A stretch of DNA of 64,000 nucleotides, from positions 6,086,701-6,150,700 of the forward strand of contig OY540816.1 of assembly GCA_961205875.1 (NCBI GenBank). The letters are read 5' to 3'. Source of the DNA: Sialis fuliginosa (lineage: Eukaryota; Arthropoda; Insecta; Megaloptera; Sialidae). The number at the start of each line of letters is the position of its first letter. The first letter of the stretch is position 1. A program made the translations under genes and the position numbers. Below the pieces are notes generated by a model, which was not told where the DNA came from, searched no databases, and was given only the letters and a program-made list of their open reading frames with translations. Positions 44,378-55,536 of the stretch are shown here, one piece after another.

Positions 44378-45067
44378 TATGATATATTATTACAACATAT
44401 GAGTCTTAATATAAATTAAATGACTGTTCTATGTAAGCTATTAGACAAGTAGTTTAGTCACAAATATCCAGGCAATGTAAAAACAATTAACCCCACATGC
44501 ATATTTTCATCTAAACGTTGTACACAACATCCTAACCGTATATTTATGAAGTCCGCTAGGTCGACACCTTGTATCCTTTATGGAATATAAATGTGTGTTT
44601 ATTTCGAGTTTCGTTACAGCACCGGAAATTAGATTAGCTCTGTTAGCTCTCTCTGCCGGCCGCCGCGCCCTATTTAAATATCAGCCGCATAGCTGTGACT
44701 TCACTTTACGAACCTTTTCTTATCTATATGGATGAGTTACTCCCGTACATACACAGGAATACAATAAACCACTTGCTGATGTGTATGTATTCTATGCCGC
44801 GCCGTTATTGCTTGGTAAACGCCATTATATGTTGTGTTGCCTCTATCTATAAACAATGATCAAATTATTTCTACTGTAATGAAAACTTTCAGAGTGTTAC
44901 GTTTCATTTGTTCACTGGTCTACTGGTTTGTACAACCAAGTGAATTGTTTTGTTTGTTATAAACATTATTACACTTTATTATATTTGCAAGTATCTATTA
45001 ATTTGAAAGTTAACTATATTCAGATTTCCAATAAATAACTGCCTATTCTATTGTTTCATATATACAG
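44378..45067. other. Apparently non-repetitive stretch
   Basis: The part at 44590-44720 is less AT-rich (GCTCTCTCTGCCGGCCGCCG, CTATTTAAATATCAGCCGC) and matches nothing else in the window. A TATTTAAATA box follows a GC-rich block, which could be a core promoter, but there is no gene downstream that I can support. Confidence 0.3.
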
Positions 45068-45212
45068 AATGAGTCATATTAAGCGGAACAAACTTGAACA
45101 GTTGATCGAGAAAAATATCTTAAGCAAAAAAGTTCATATGAACATGTGACCGGAAACTCTTCGGTAGGGAGTTACAGACCCCCAAAGATTTTGCTTGAAA
45201 TTAGTTTTTGTA
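45068..45212 (+). mobile_element. Family A left-arm fragment (diverged)
   Basis: GAATGAGTCATATTAAGCGG, GAACAGTTGATCGAGAAAAA and CATGTGACCGGAAACTCTTC follow the family A left arm at lower identity. It ends near TAGTTTTTGTATAG. Confidence 0.65.
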
Positions 45213-45512
45213 TAGTTGTAAAATTTTCTTAAAATAACCCCTGAAATAGATTATATGTATAATGTATATAATGTAGTATAAAAAATATACCTACTACAAA
45301 AAATATACATCCAGTTGAAAAATTAGAAGTAGAAAACAAAAAAAAGGAAAATGTGCAGTTGTAAATTTTTTTTAAAATAACCTCTGCGAGGAAGCACTTA
45401 CTTGGCAGATGTTTTTTAATATCTTTGAAGTTTTGGGAACTAATATATTTATGAAAAGTCAATCAGACCATTTAACTATAAGACTCTTTTGTTTTGACAG
45501 TTATATTATGAT

Positions 45513-46222
45513 TAGAGATTGGAAAAATAGTTGTTATTTTCAATGAAATAGTTACTGAAGTTCATGTGTAAGGAAATTCTTCGCGAGAGAGCTACAGACT
45601 CAAATATTTTGTCTAAAATTAGTTTTTTTTTAATATTTTGAGAACCCATTGTGAAACAGTTATGGAATTTTATAATCGGTTCAGTATTAAACATGTATTA
45701 ATACTAAACCGATTATAAAAAGAAAGATCGAGTGAAAATTTTGAAATCGTAGAACAATTTTTCTTTAAAAAATGATCACAAAGCTTTTCGTATTTTCGAA
45801 AATAAAACTACTGATAACAAACGCATTTTATTCATTATTGAATAAAAATCACAATTGCCATGGAAAATTAAAATATTTTTGTTAGTCGAGGCGTCAGCCA
45901 AAACTACAACAATCGCTCGAGTGCAATATTAAAAAGTCAAGTAAGCTTTGGAAAAAGAAAAACTAGATGTTTAAAATTTTTATATTTATTAAAATTCGTT
46001 GCTTATTTTGTTAATGTATAACAGCAATGCTGGCTTTAGGGAGGGAGGCTGGGCGACTGCTCTGGGTTCCAGTTCAGAAGGGGCGGCGGACGGCCACATG
46101 GATTTTTTTAGGGAAAAAAATTAAGAACAAAAAAACTAAACTAAAACGGTGGAGATATGTAATAAAAATTACAATAAATGCATTTTTACGCAATAGTCGA
46201 AAAACTATTTTTCCAATCTCTA
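45513..46222 (-). mobile_element. hAT-like MITE U2, interrupted by family A
   Basis: The ends TAGAGATTGGAAAAATAGTT and AAACTATTTTTCCAATCTCTA match U1. The flanks ATTATGAT and ATTATAAT match at seven of eight positions. Family A sequence fills 45558-46137. The right part (GGAGATATGTAATAAAAATT) is the invert of the U1 left part. Confidence 0.75.
45558..46137 (+). mobile_element. Family A copy A5 inside U2
   Basis: It starts within the left arm at AAATTCTTCGCGAGAGAGCT and includes AACAGCAATGCTGGCTTTAG and GGGGCGGCGGACGGCCACAT. Both outer arms are shortened, so the insertion boundaries in U2 are only approximate. The frames at 45512-45694 and 46027-46323 are shadows. Confidence 0.7.
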
Positions 46223-46906
46223 ATTATAATACATACAACGGGCAATGTAATTATTTTTGTTCATCAGTGATTAATAACAAATTAAATACAATAAAGTCAA
46301 TTGGGGATGTCATAATTAATTAAATTCTATAACCCGATTGTTATTTTATTACAATCATAATATAGCATTCAACAATACAATAATACATTTTCCACTAGAT
46401 CTCACATAAATAAATTCCCAAGAACTAAAACCTAATGGGATTTATTTATACTCGTAATTAAGTATTTTATCTTCAACCCACTTCCGAAACAATTCATCGG
46501 CGTTCTAAGAGTTTCGCTTTTCTATAACGAGCAATAAATAGCGTGGTCGATTGCCGAGGCATCAGCGGCATACTTCACAGTTATTGTTCGTTTATGTGCT
46601 TTAGTCTGCATCCCCCCCCCCCCCTTCCTTGAAATATTGTACCCACCCACACCCATGACAGTGCAGTGGTGCGCAGATCATTGCCAAATTCACATGAGAT
46701 AAATCACTCTTCTCTTGCGGCGGAGGATAGGAGGGGGTAAGATGTTCCCGTAACATAATTTTATAACGATTTGTTTGAGTTATGACTCTTTAACGGAATA
46801 GTTTTGGTCTTGAGTTTTGAGTATCCTATAAGTGTTTGAAATTGTTTTGTGTTTTAATCATGTCTTATAGATTTTGATTTTATTGTTAGAATAAACTTAT
46901 AGGTCA
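46223..46906. other. Spacer with C homopolymer
   Basis: A run of about 14 C lies at 46611-46624. The stretch 46520-46740 is less AT-rich and shares nothing with the rest of the window. No gene-like frame. Confidence 0.45.
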
Positions 46907-46914
46907 CTTGCTTT

Positions 46915-47773
46915 CAGTGGCGTAACAATAGGGTGGCAGAGCGGGCAAAATGCCACGGGCCCCCGACCTGAGGGGGCCCCTGGCCCGAGAGGCCATGAGA
47001 AAAGGAGGAACCTAACATTTATTACGAAATTTTGTAAAATTTATTAATTATGAATTTAATAAATTTAACTTAGGTACACTGTCAGAAAAGTATTCTTGAA
47101 TTTAGTATATTTTCGGGATTTTTGCGATATGCTATAAATTAACTCTAATTTTATTCTTGAAACAAGGAAAAAATTATCTTGAAATAAGCATATACTTGAT
47201 TCAAGCATGAAAAGTTTGTACCTATACCTTAGGTAAATTTAATTAAAAAAAACTGAATTATTTATTAATTAAGATTTTTCTGAATATAAAATAATTACGG
47301 TTGGTAGAATGGAAAAAATTTGTAGTAAAACAATTTTTTTTTAACTTTAAAGACCTGCATGGGACAGTAAAAAATTTTCGAAGAAATTCAGCGCCTACTT
47401 TTCTTACACATTTAATTCTTTTTTTTTTCATTAACAAATAAAATTCGCTTCCCGCGGTGGTTGTGCGGACAGGGGTATTCAAATATTTTTTCGTCGATTA
47501 TCTTATAACTTTTATAACTTAAAATTTAAGAAGTAGAAAGATTAAGCTTTGATTTGTATAGGTACGTCAATTATTGACGTATACAACTACAAGTAATTGT
47601 TATACATAAATAAAATCTACTATATTTTAAAATTTATACAATTTTTGGCAACAATCAATTATAAAATTTTCAATTGTTGCAAATAAATTTTAATGTTCAA
47701 TAATTAGTTGTTTGTGACGGGGCCCCATCCGATGGATTTGCCACGGGCCTCAGATGGTATAATTACGCCGCTG
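46915..47773. mobile_element. hAT-like element with perfect 8-bp TSD (CTTGCTTT)
   Basis: The ends CAGTGGCGTAACAATAG and ATAATTACGCCGCTG are flanked by CTTGCTTT at 46907-46914 and 47774-47781. Inside the ends are GC-rich arms (CCACGGGCCCCCGACCTGAG on the left, GATTTGCCACGGGCCTCAGA on the right). It is 859 bp with no transposase; the 74-codon frame at 47258-47482 has no known motif. Confidence 0.85.
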
Positions 47774-47800
47774 CTTGCTTTGTAATTATTTATTGTATAA

Positions 47801-48300
47801 TGCGACTATTACAGTATCAAATAAATATGTCAAAGATCTTTGACAAAGATTTGATCATATTTCTTTGATAAAATACGAGATTTTGTTTTATTACACTACA
47901 TAAAATATTTGATAATATTTTCTCAATATTATCTAGGGATATTTTCTTCTTTTTTGGTGCCTTTTGAATATCAGTGCGTGGATGTTCGTCAATTGACGTG
48001 ATCGAGGTTTGAATTTACAACCGTGTATTGTGGTTTTTATAACCAATAAGAAGATTATCATATAATACTGGATTTTGTTGATATTCATATATTAATAATT
48101 ATGTAACTGTAACTGTCAGTGATAACTTGGTAGTCGCCATTTTGTTTTTGACGTCAAATGATCAAATATAAGAGACTGTCATTAACTATGATCATAGAAA
48201 TATTATGAAGGTAAATATTATAAAAGTTGACTTATTACACTGTCATATTTCTTTGATCAAAGAAATTTTATCATATTTCTTTGATAGTGTAATAGCCGCC
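47801..48300 (+). mobile_element. PIF/Harbinger-type MITE, family D copy D3
   Basis: The left end is slightly decayed (TGCGACTATTACAGTATCAA) and the right end is TTGATAGTGTAATAGCCGCC. TAA flanks both sides (47798-47800 and 48301-48303). It lies 20 bp after the hAT-like element and 29 bp before the next Helitron. Confidence 0.85.
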
Positions 48301-48328
48301 TAAATCGTAACTAGTAGGTGCACGATAA

Positions 48329-49153
48329 TCCATACTAATATTATAAATGCGAAAGTGTGTCTGTCTGTTTGTTACCTTTTCACAGCAAAACCGCTGAACC
48401 GATCTTGATGAAATTTGGCAGTGAGATAGCTTGCATCCCGAGAACGGACATAGGCTACTTCATATCTCGAAAATTCAATCCCCAATGAATTGCAAGGGGG
48501 TGGAATTTTTTTTTTTTAGTAATTTATATTTTACCCTCCGTTACATATGAAGGGTTGTAAGTGGTTTTATTCGATCCGGTGGAAAAAATACTACGGTGGC
48601 GGGGGTTTTCGGGGGAAAAACAACCCTTTATCTTGCATAGGAGCCGAGATTTTTACGATTTTGTACAATGAAAGAAAACTAACAATAAGAAAAATTTAAT
48701 ATTTCACCCCCTGTCACATATGAAGGGTTGTAATAAGTTACATTCGATCTGGCGGGAAAAATACTACTGAAGAGGGGTTATTAGGGGGACAAAACAACCC
48801 CTTATTTTACATAGGAGTCGAGACTTATATTATAAATGCGAAAGTATATCTCTCAGTCTGTCTATTTGTTACCTGTTTACGGCTAAACCGCTTTACGGAT
48901 CTTAATGAAATTTGGTAGTGAGATAGCTTGCATCCCGAAGAAGGACATATGCTACTTCGTATCCCGAAAATTGAACCCTTACGGGATTACAAAGAGTTGA
49001 AAAATTTATATGGGGAATTTTTTTTAGTAATAAATATTTCACCCCCTGTCACATATGAAGGGTTGTAATTAGTTTTATTCGATCTGGCGGTAAAAATATC
49101 ATGGGGATGGGGCTTTCGAAATCCACGCGAGCGAAGCCGCGGGTAGTAGCTAG
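48329..49153 (+). mobile_element. Helitron-type repeat with two internal modules
   Basis: It starts TCCATACTAATATTATAAAT and ends GAAGCCGCGGGTAGTAGCTAG before T. The module ATTATAAATGCGAAAGT ... GGCAGTGAGATAGCTTGCAT ... CATATGAAGGGTTGTAA occurs twice (from 48340 and from 48828), so it is a head-to-tail dimer with one set of ends. Confidence 0.8.
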
Positions 49154-49662
49154 TAATTTATATGTGTATAATAACTGTAATACAAAATTAATTAAAAATA
49201 TAACAAAGAGAAAGTTTTTCCAACTCACTTATGAACTACATGTAATTAATAATAATGAGTGAGCTTTAATGTCGTTGGTTAAGAGAAAATAAATTAAATA
49301 CAAATCTTCTGAAAAGATGTAGCGGGTGGGCGATAAATAACTGAAGATTTTAAATATATTCTTTAAAATTGTTTTTTATTTTTGTATTTTTTCATTTTAA
49401 AAACACATTTAGAAGATCCATAATGAATTTTAGTATTAACCCCAATGAGGAAAAACTGTGGAAATGCATTATTCAAGTCATAAGTCAATAATTCAATCGC
49501 ATTATTTCATTATTAGGAGACGTTTTAACAGTCTCAAATTTTTTTTCTTCGAGACTTAAAAGATTGAGTGCAGAAAATTCAGTATTTGCTCCACAGAAGT
49601 TTTGGTTCCTGTTAGTAATATATCGACATTTAAAATATCTTATTTTTAACACTTTTTATATC
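49154..49662. other. AT-rich spacer
   Basis: Nothing is recognised. Confidence 0.5.
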
Positions 49663-50890
49663 TTTATATATATAATACTGAATGTTCGTTTGTATAAGGC
49701 TTATAGAATCGGGAATTCCTGAACAGATTGATACGGCTATGAACAAAATAAATATTATTTTGTAAAGAATGCATTTTTGTACACAAACAAACCACATAGT
49801 AAACAGTCAATAGAGATGCGGTCAAGAAGCAATAAGCGACCCTTTGCTAGAAGTATTTAGCAAAGGTTTTATGACATGCACATGTTATCTACGGTCAGGG
49901 CACGAACACTTATACAGCGTCTGCAGTAACACACACCTACCCCCGCTGCACACCGCACCCTTAAAAATATTCGAGTATTGCAGACCAATTCCTAGAACGA
50001 GACGTTACGTCACAGGCACGAGCGTGCCATTCTAACTCCACACTCCGCGCGCCCCTGAGTTACCCAGCGAAATTAGTATAAAACTGGACGTATTTTGAAA
50101 ACAAATCAGAACTCCTTCGGGAGGACTCACTGATGATATAGGAGAACTTCTTCGGGAGGACTCAAACGATTGTTACACGGCTACAGGACCGCTTATTAGA
50201 TGCGCCCTGCTAGTCAACAATCATAATTGATATCCATAAAACTTCCTAGTGGGTTTCCGACACTAGGCTACGCCGCCGACGGAAGTCACCACTAGGTCAG
50301 CTCTTGCCGTCTCCTACGACGCCGACGTCCGCACCGACGCTATCTCCAGGTCCGCCCTTGGACATCGCCTCCAGGCGCGCTCACGGACCCTCAACACGTC
50401 GACGCCCCCGCCGTCGCTCACGACGCCCAGGCTTTCGTGGTCACCACCCGCGTGACCCTCTCTACACGACGCCCAGCCGTCGCCATCTCAACCGCATCTT
50501 GGACGCCGACAGCCCTCCAAACTCAAGATGCAGCCAACCCCTTAACGACGATATACTAATACATGAAATCCAGTATATAAATTGTATTGTATATACTATT
50601 CTTATTGTTGCAAATAAAATAAACAATAAAACACATCTCTCTGTCTCTCTCTAACAACAACACACATACCCCGAATCGTATCAAGATTTCAATGCGGTTT
50701 TCACCAATAGTTAGATATTTTTTCTGTGCATGTTCGTGGCTATTAATATTTTATGAAAACCTAAGATTTAAGATTTAACAGACTAGTGAAATCTTTATCA
50801 AGTCGTGTTTTGTTCCATGATGTCACAGCATACAACTGTCATTTATATAAAAACATAAAAGCCATAATTTACGGTTTCAATACTTTATTT
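49663..50890 (+). repeat. Repeat Z, single-monomer copy split by a solo LTR
   Basis: The left part 49663-49728 (AATGTTCGTTTGTATAAGGC, TTATAGAATCGGGAATTCCT) and the right part 50684-50890 (TTTCAATGCGGTTTTCACCA, GTGGCTATTAATATTTTATG, GATGTCACAGCATACAACTG) are the same repeat that carries the 116-bp array at 19369, but with only one unit. Confidence 0.75.
49729..50683 (+). mobile_element. Solo LTR, probably Ty3/Gypsy-type (fossil)
   Basis: A 955-bp insert starts TGATACGG and ends CGTATCA, giving the TG...CA inverted tips of an LTR. AGAT lies on both sides (49725-49728, 50684-50687) as a 4-bp target duplication. The host repeat reads continuously across the site once the insert is set aside. Typical LTR parts are visible: a TATA-like box near 50078 (GTATAAAACTGG), a GC-rich block at 50260-50530, and poly(A) signals near 50615. 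No internal coding region is present, so this is a solo LTR left by recombination. The family call rests on the 4-bp duplication. Matching duplications suggest a moderately young insertion. Confidence 0.8.
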
Positions 50891-52062
50891 AATTTAGGTC
50901 ACTATGAGCACGTCTCTTTCAAATATTTTGTCGAACAATTGGATGATTTTTGACGCATGTTAACAATTAAATATTTTGAAATACCTATATTGATTGAAAA
51001 TTTAAATATGTATAAAGAAACATTCCACTTCCAAGAAAGGTAAAATATTGAAATTGATGATGATTGTTGCTAACTGATTTTTTTTATTCTCTTTTGATTT
51101 TCATACGAATTCTAAGATGGGACCTGGTGTTTCCTGGGAGTTTGAAAAAATAATTCTACACGATTATCTCAGTAAATATAGAACAGATTTTATTCCGTTT
51201 TTCTATAATGGATAGGTTATGTTTAAGTATATAATTTGTGGATATTTTGTGTAAAAGCCAGAAAAAAACAATTCACGGTGAATCGTGTGTTGTGAGCATG
51301 TTGGGTGGGAAATGTGCATGTTGAATATTTTAGGTTAGTACGATTTTGTGGATATTAACCCGGGTAGCACCGGTTTCAATGCGCTAGTACTTTATAAACA
51401 AAACAAAACCTTTAGTGACTAAGGCCCAATATATAGTTAAATAGTTTAATAATTGTATGAAGTTTTAGTTAACTCGCTATTGCGTGAGTACACTGTATAA
51501 AAATTCCATATAGAATTAGAAATAAGTTTTAGTAGACGTGCATTTCTTTTTCATTCCACGTACAAGCACATATAATACACATCGTGAATGCACAGGTAAA
51601 CATTGCGAATGTTAAATATGCAAAGACTTAATCCTGGCTGATCCTTTGGAAACCCCAAGCACTTATCACTCGTTGCGATGCTTTGTTTTTGTTAAGGACC
51701 CAGTCGAGCCTGAAGTATGACAAAGGTTTTTACGATACGCCTGGGCTTTACCGAAAAGACCCGGTTCTCCACCTCATTAATTCCGTCCATGGTGCGTAAT
51801 GCTCACTGTCAATCTTTCAAATAGACAGTTCCAATGTAATAACAGCTCCTGCCCTACTTTGTTTTTGTCATATTGTACGTAAATCATTACAATCGTATAA
51901 AAAATCGTCTATTATTTGTGAATAATTAATCTTTTTACAGTTTTCACAACTGTTTTAGTTTTAGTGAACACCTTCATTGTGTTTAAAATATGTTCACTTT
52001 AATGTAAAATAAAATGATTGTCGAAAATATTACCGTAAAGAAACGACGTAGAAAATAAAACA
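50891..52062. other. Spacer with an unassigned GC-richer island
   Basis: The part 51640-51835 is GC-richer. On the minus strand it holds a 32-codon frame (MDGINEVENRVFSVKPRRIV then KTFVILQARLGP) that I cannot assign; it could be a retroelement remnant. The rest is AT-rich without repeat ends. Confidence 0.35.
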
Positions 52063-52560
52063 AGCCTTGGGTTGAGGTGAGACCGTTTAGGTCCACACAA
52101 TCAACTTCCCAACTAAATACTTGAATACTGATTATTTATTGTTTATTATGTCAATATTTTTATATGTTTTAAATTTTCATGGAATTGGTCAGAAATAAAA
52201 CTCACCTTTGTATTATGAATATTAGTTTTCTAATATCCTAATGTCAATTATATAACACACATTTTTAGAATAACTAATCTGGTAATTTAAATTTAATTGC
52301 ATTTGTTTCCAAGGCAACATGAATTGTAGACTTATATATTAGTTTTTAAAAATCAAATTTTGAGGGTGGTTTTCGCCTTTCACCCCTTCAATGGCTGTTT
52401 AGGTACGTTTAACAAAAAAAATACCGAAATACATGTTTCATTATTTGTATTGTAGAATATTTATGCTAAGTTTCATGTAAATCCGACCAAAAAAAAACTT
52501 TACACCCCTTTTTACCCCCGTAGGGATTGAATTGCGAAAAAAAAATTCTTTCAGATCATA
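52063..52560 (+). repeat. Dispersed repeat M, copy M2
   Basis: It matches M1 at 29246-29780 (GGTCCACACAATCAACTTCC, AATGGCTGTTTAGGTACGTT, GAATATTTATGCTAAGTTTC). It leads after 40 bp into repeat K2. Confidence 0.7.
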
Positions 52561-52599
52561 TTTACGTCAAGACGCTTCGATTGGCAAATAGTCAATAGA

Positions 52600-52645
52600 T
52601 TTTTTCATTTGCGAAATTTCGTGCACGTAAAAAATGACATACGTA

Positions 52646-52706
<61 letters not shown>

Positions 52707-52803
52707 CTTTCTGAAAATAGTGACCTTGAAACATACAAATGTTGAAATTTTTGATTTTTATTTTTGGACCGATTACAATAACTTCCAGTTGGGAAGTTAA
52801 TAA
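52600..52803 (+). repeat. Repeat K2 with CA microsatellite
   Basis: A pure AC run of 57 bp lies at 52649-52705. The flanks ACGTAAAAAATGACATACGT and TGGACCGATTACAATAACTT are shared in reverse with 7255-7440. The frame that translates the run as THTHTH is an artefact. Confidence 0.85.
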
Positions 52804-53305
52804 CGATAAATGATATTTTTTGATAAAATGGAGGTTATCACTTATTCTTTTATTTGTTTGGAGGTACGGCGCTGCGACTATAAGTATATTTATTTTGCTT
52901 TGTTGGCATCTTACAAACTATTTAATGTTATTAGTGTGTGAACGTGGTTAGTGTTTATCTTTATACTACCATGTTATGCATAAATGTGGTATCTGACAAT
53001 TTTGTCAAAATTGAGTAAAGCACAACATAACATTATCTATATATCTTCCTGCGTCTTACTAGTGTTAAATATGGTATATATATACTTGTTTTTTCTAATA
53101 AAAATATATTTTAATAATCTATTGACAATGTGACAAAACTTGATTCATGTCTTTTAATTTTAAAAATTAATATAAACCAGATTTAACGCAGTTTTACGTA
53201 ATTTTTTGAATACTTAATGTCAAAGAAGCAAAGCTAAACAACTGAACTTTACTAAGCCGTTTATACATAACTATACTTTACTAGGCATGTATTGCGTGCA
53301 GATAC
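52804..53305. other. AT-rich spacer
   Basis: Nothing is recognised. Confidence 0.5.
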
Positions 53306-53485
53306 CATCACTGCAAATAGCAAGTGTGACTCTTTTAACACGGATAAGCGTGTCAATTGCAAAGATCAAACGTGTAAACTAACACACTTAATCTTGACTA
53401 CACACTTATGTGTGTCAAATAACACTCATGTGTGTTTTGTAACACATTTTGGTGTGTTTTTAACAAACTAGCATTTGCAGTGATG
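53306..53485. mobile_element. Small inverted-repeat MITE (Y)
   Basis: The ends CATCACTGCAAATAGC and GCATTTGCAGTGATG are near-exact inverts. The 180-bp interior is full of GTGTGT/ACACAC words (ACACACTTATGTGTGTC, TGTGTTTTGTAACACA) that can pair with each other. No target duplication is resolved. Confidence 0.65.
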
Positions 53486-54059
53486 TCTAATTAAAATAAA
53501 TAAATATATACGAGGGTCGCAGCCGAAGGTTGAGACCCAAGTGTATTTAAAATAATAGTAGATTTTTTAACAATTCAATTATGTTATTTTGTTCATACGT
53601 TTCAGTTAAAAATAACAAATTTTCGAATAAACAACAACAATTGTTAAAATAAGTTAACTTTAAAAAAACTTTAACCTCTCCATTTTTATTCAGATTTTTT
53701 TGTATCTAATAAATATCATAAACTTCTCGAAAAATATCAAACATTAGGAACTGTATTCGAGTAAATATGTTTTCACAAAATGGTAACTTCCTTTGGTGAT
53801 GTCTAACATGTTAAACCAAGATATGCGATTAAGAATTTGTAGTAGAGAAATTGTCGCAAAAGTTCGTGGGAGTTTATCGTCTGTAACTTACAAACATGTG
53901 CTAGTTAAGACGGAGTGCCGAGTTATGTATATATGTAGTAGGTCTCTCACACAAACAACCTTTCTTCCCTTCGCCCACACCACACAGACACATGCACACA
54001 CAAACAAGTACACACACAGAAATACAAAGCGTCTGCATACAAGAGGATGAAAATTAAAT
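53486..54059. other. Spacer, nothing recognised
   Basis: The 85-codon frame at 53793-54050 ends in ACACA-rich DNA and has no recognisable motif. Confidence 0.45.
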
Positions 54060-55155
54060 ATCGGTATGGAGAACCATACATGACTTCCATGTTCTTTCTA
54101 TCTTTTTAAATAATTTTTAAATATAATGTTTTTTTTAAAATATTTTATTTATACAGTGTATTCCAAATTGATGAAGACATAGGAAATTTAACATGGGGAC
54201 AATTAGAAGTGTTGTAGTAACCTTTGGTCTAATTTAACGATTTGTGATTGGTGCATTTTGAAATGCCGCTTCGAAACTAACTGAAATTTTTTAAATAAAT
54301 CAATAGTATTTTGTTTTCAACTGTAATAAAATTAAAATAAACATCCTAGATAAAATTATAATAATATTTTTTGACAGATATAAATTTGAAAACAAAATAC
54401 TAATGACTATTTTATAAAATTTTGTGGCGGTATTTCAAAATGCACCAATGACATATCGTTAAATTTGACCAAAGGCTACTACAATATTTCTAATTGCTCC
54501 CATGTTAAATTTCCTATGTCTTAATCAACTTGGAATACACTGTATAACCTACCACTATGAATATAAATTTCTTAATACATAAAAAACATATATACTTAAG
54601 ACGGTTACAGCAGTTATTGCCATTTGTATATAAATATAATCTAATGTCCTAATGTCAAAAACATAATACAAATTTGTAGAATGTCAACTAATTTGACAAT
54701 TTGAATTTAGTTGCATTTGTTTCCAAGGCAACATGATTTAATGACGTATTTATTAGTATTTAAAATTCTAATTTTGAGGGTGTTTTGAAATGTACCAAAT
54801 CTTATCAAAATTAGTGAGATAATACTTGCAATGTTCACTTTTTAGACGAAAAAGTTACAAAATTTCGAATATTTCAGAAACCCCTAATCCGATTAGCACC
54901 AAAATCAATAAGTCTGGAGTACTAACTGGGACAAACATTTTCCCCAAAAATAATTCAAATCAGTACATTTTTACAGTAGCTATCGTAAACAAAGAAAAAT
55001 TCTACATCCAGACACAGACGCACGCACAGCCGCCATGCGGAAATTAACTTTTCTTTAAGTTTTGAAGTTAGTACATTCAGAATCTGTCATTATCTCGGAC
55101 ACGATTTTTCGATGGTATTAAAATACTTCCATTTCTTTCAGAACATGGAAGTAAA
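54060..55155 (+). repeat. Dispersed repeat H, copy H1, interrupted by a MITE
   Basis: It starts TCGGTATGGAGAACCATACA and ends TTCAGAACATGGAAGTAA. Shared blocks are GGTTACAGCAG, TTGTTTCCAAGGCAACATGA, TCTTATCAAAATTAGTGAGA, CCTAATCCGATTAGCACCAA and CAGCCGCCATGCGGAAATTA. The MITE at 54154-54542 splits it. The 73-codon frame at 54826 is inside the repeat and has no known function. Confidence 0.75.
54154..54542. mobile_element. TA-flanked long-TIR MITE, family I copy I1
   Basis: The ends CAGTGTATTCCAAATTGATG and CAACTTGGAATACACTG lead into inverted arms of about 180 bp (AACATGGGGACAATTAGAA, TTTGAAATGCCGC). TA is duplicated. H2 and H3 read TTTATTTATATAACCTAC at this site, exactly the sequence expected without the insertion. 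Confidence 0.85.
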
Positions 55156-55536
55156 AATGTTTCAGATCGTCTATTTATCCGAACGATTAACATCCCTATC
55201 AATTATATCAATTGTAAATGAAATTTCTATTCAGATATACATTCTAATGAAATTACCTACTGACGATTTTGCAGCAAAACGAGCGATAAAAAATATTTGA
55301 TGTTTGTATTCGTTTTACCCGATCATAAAGACAAATTAATAATTTTTGTTCAAGTTTATTAATATTTTTTTAACGATATATAAAAAAATATAAAGACAAA
55401 CAATTTTCTTTATTAGAACAATTTGATTTAATAATTAAGTAGATATTATTATGTGTTATATTTTAAAATCGAATTATCTTTTTAATTATTGAAAAAAGTA
55501 CATAATTTACCTACTGATTTGTGTTCTCTTTATATA
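55156..55536. other. AT-rich spacer
   Basis: Nothing is recognised. The 62-codon frame from 55112 starts in H1 and reads out into this DNA. Confidence 0.45.

Noticed and set aside
50304-50654. Arg/Pro-rich 116-codon frame
   Set aside because: It translates the GC-rich block of the solo LTR and reads into its poly(A) signal region; no gene is expected there.
52609-52800. Frame with a long TH dipeptide run
   Set aside because: It translates the CA microsatellite.
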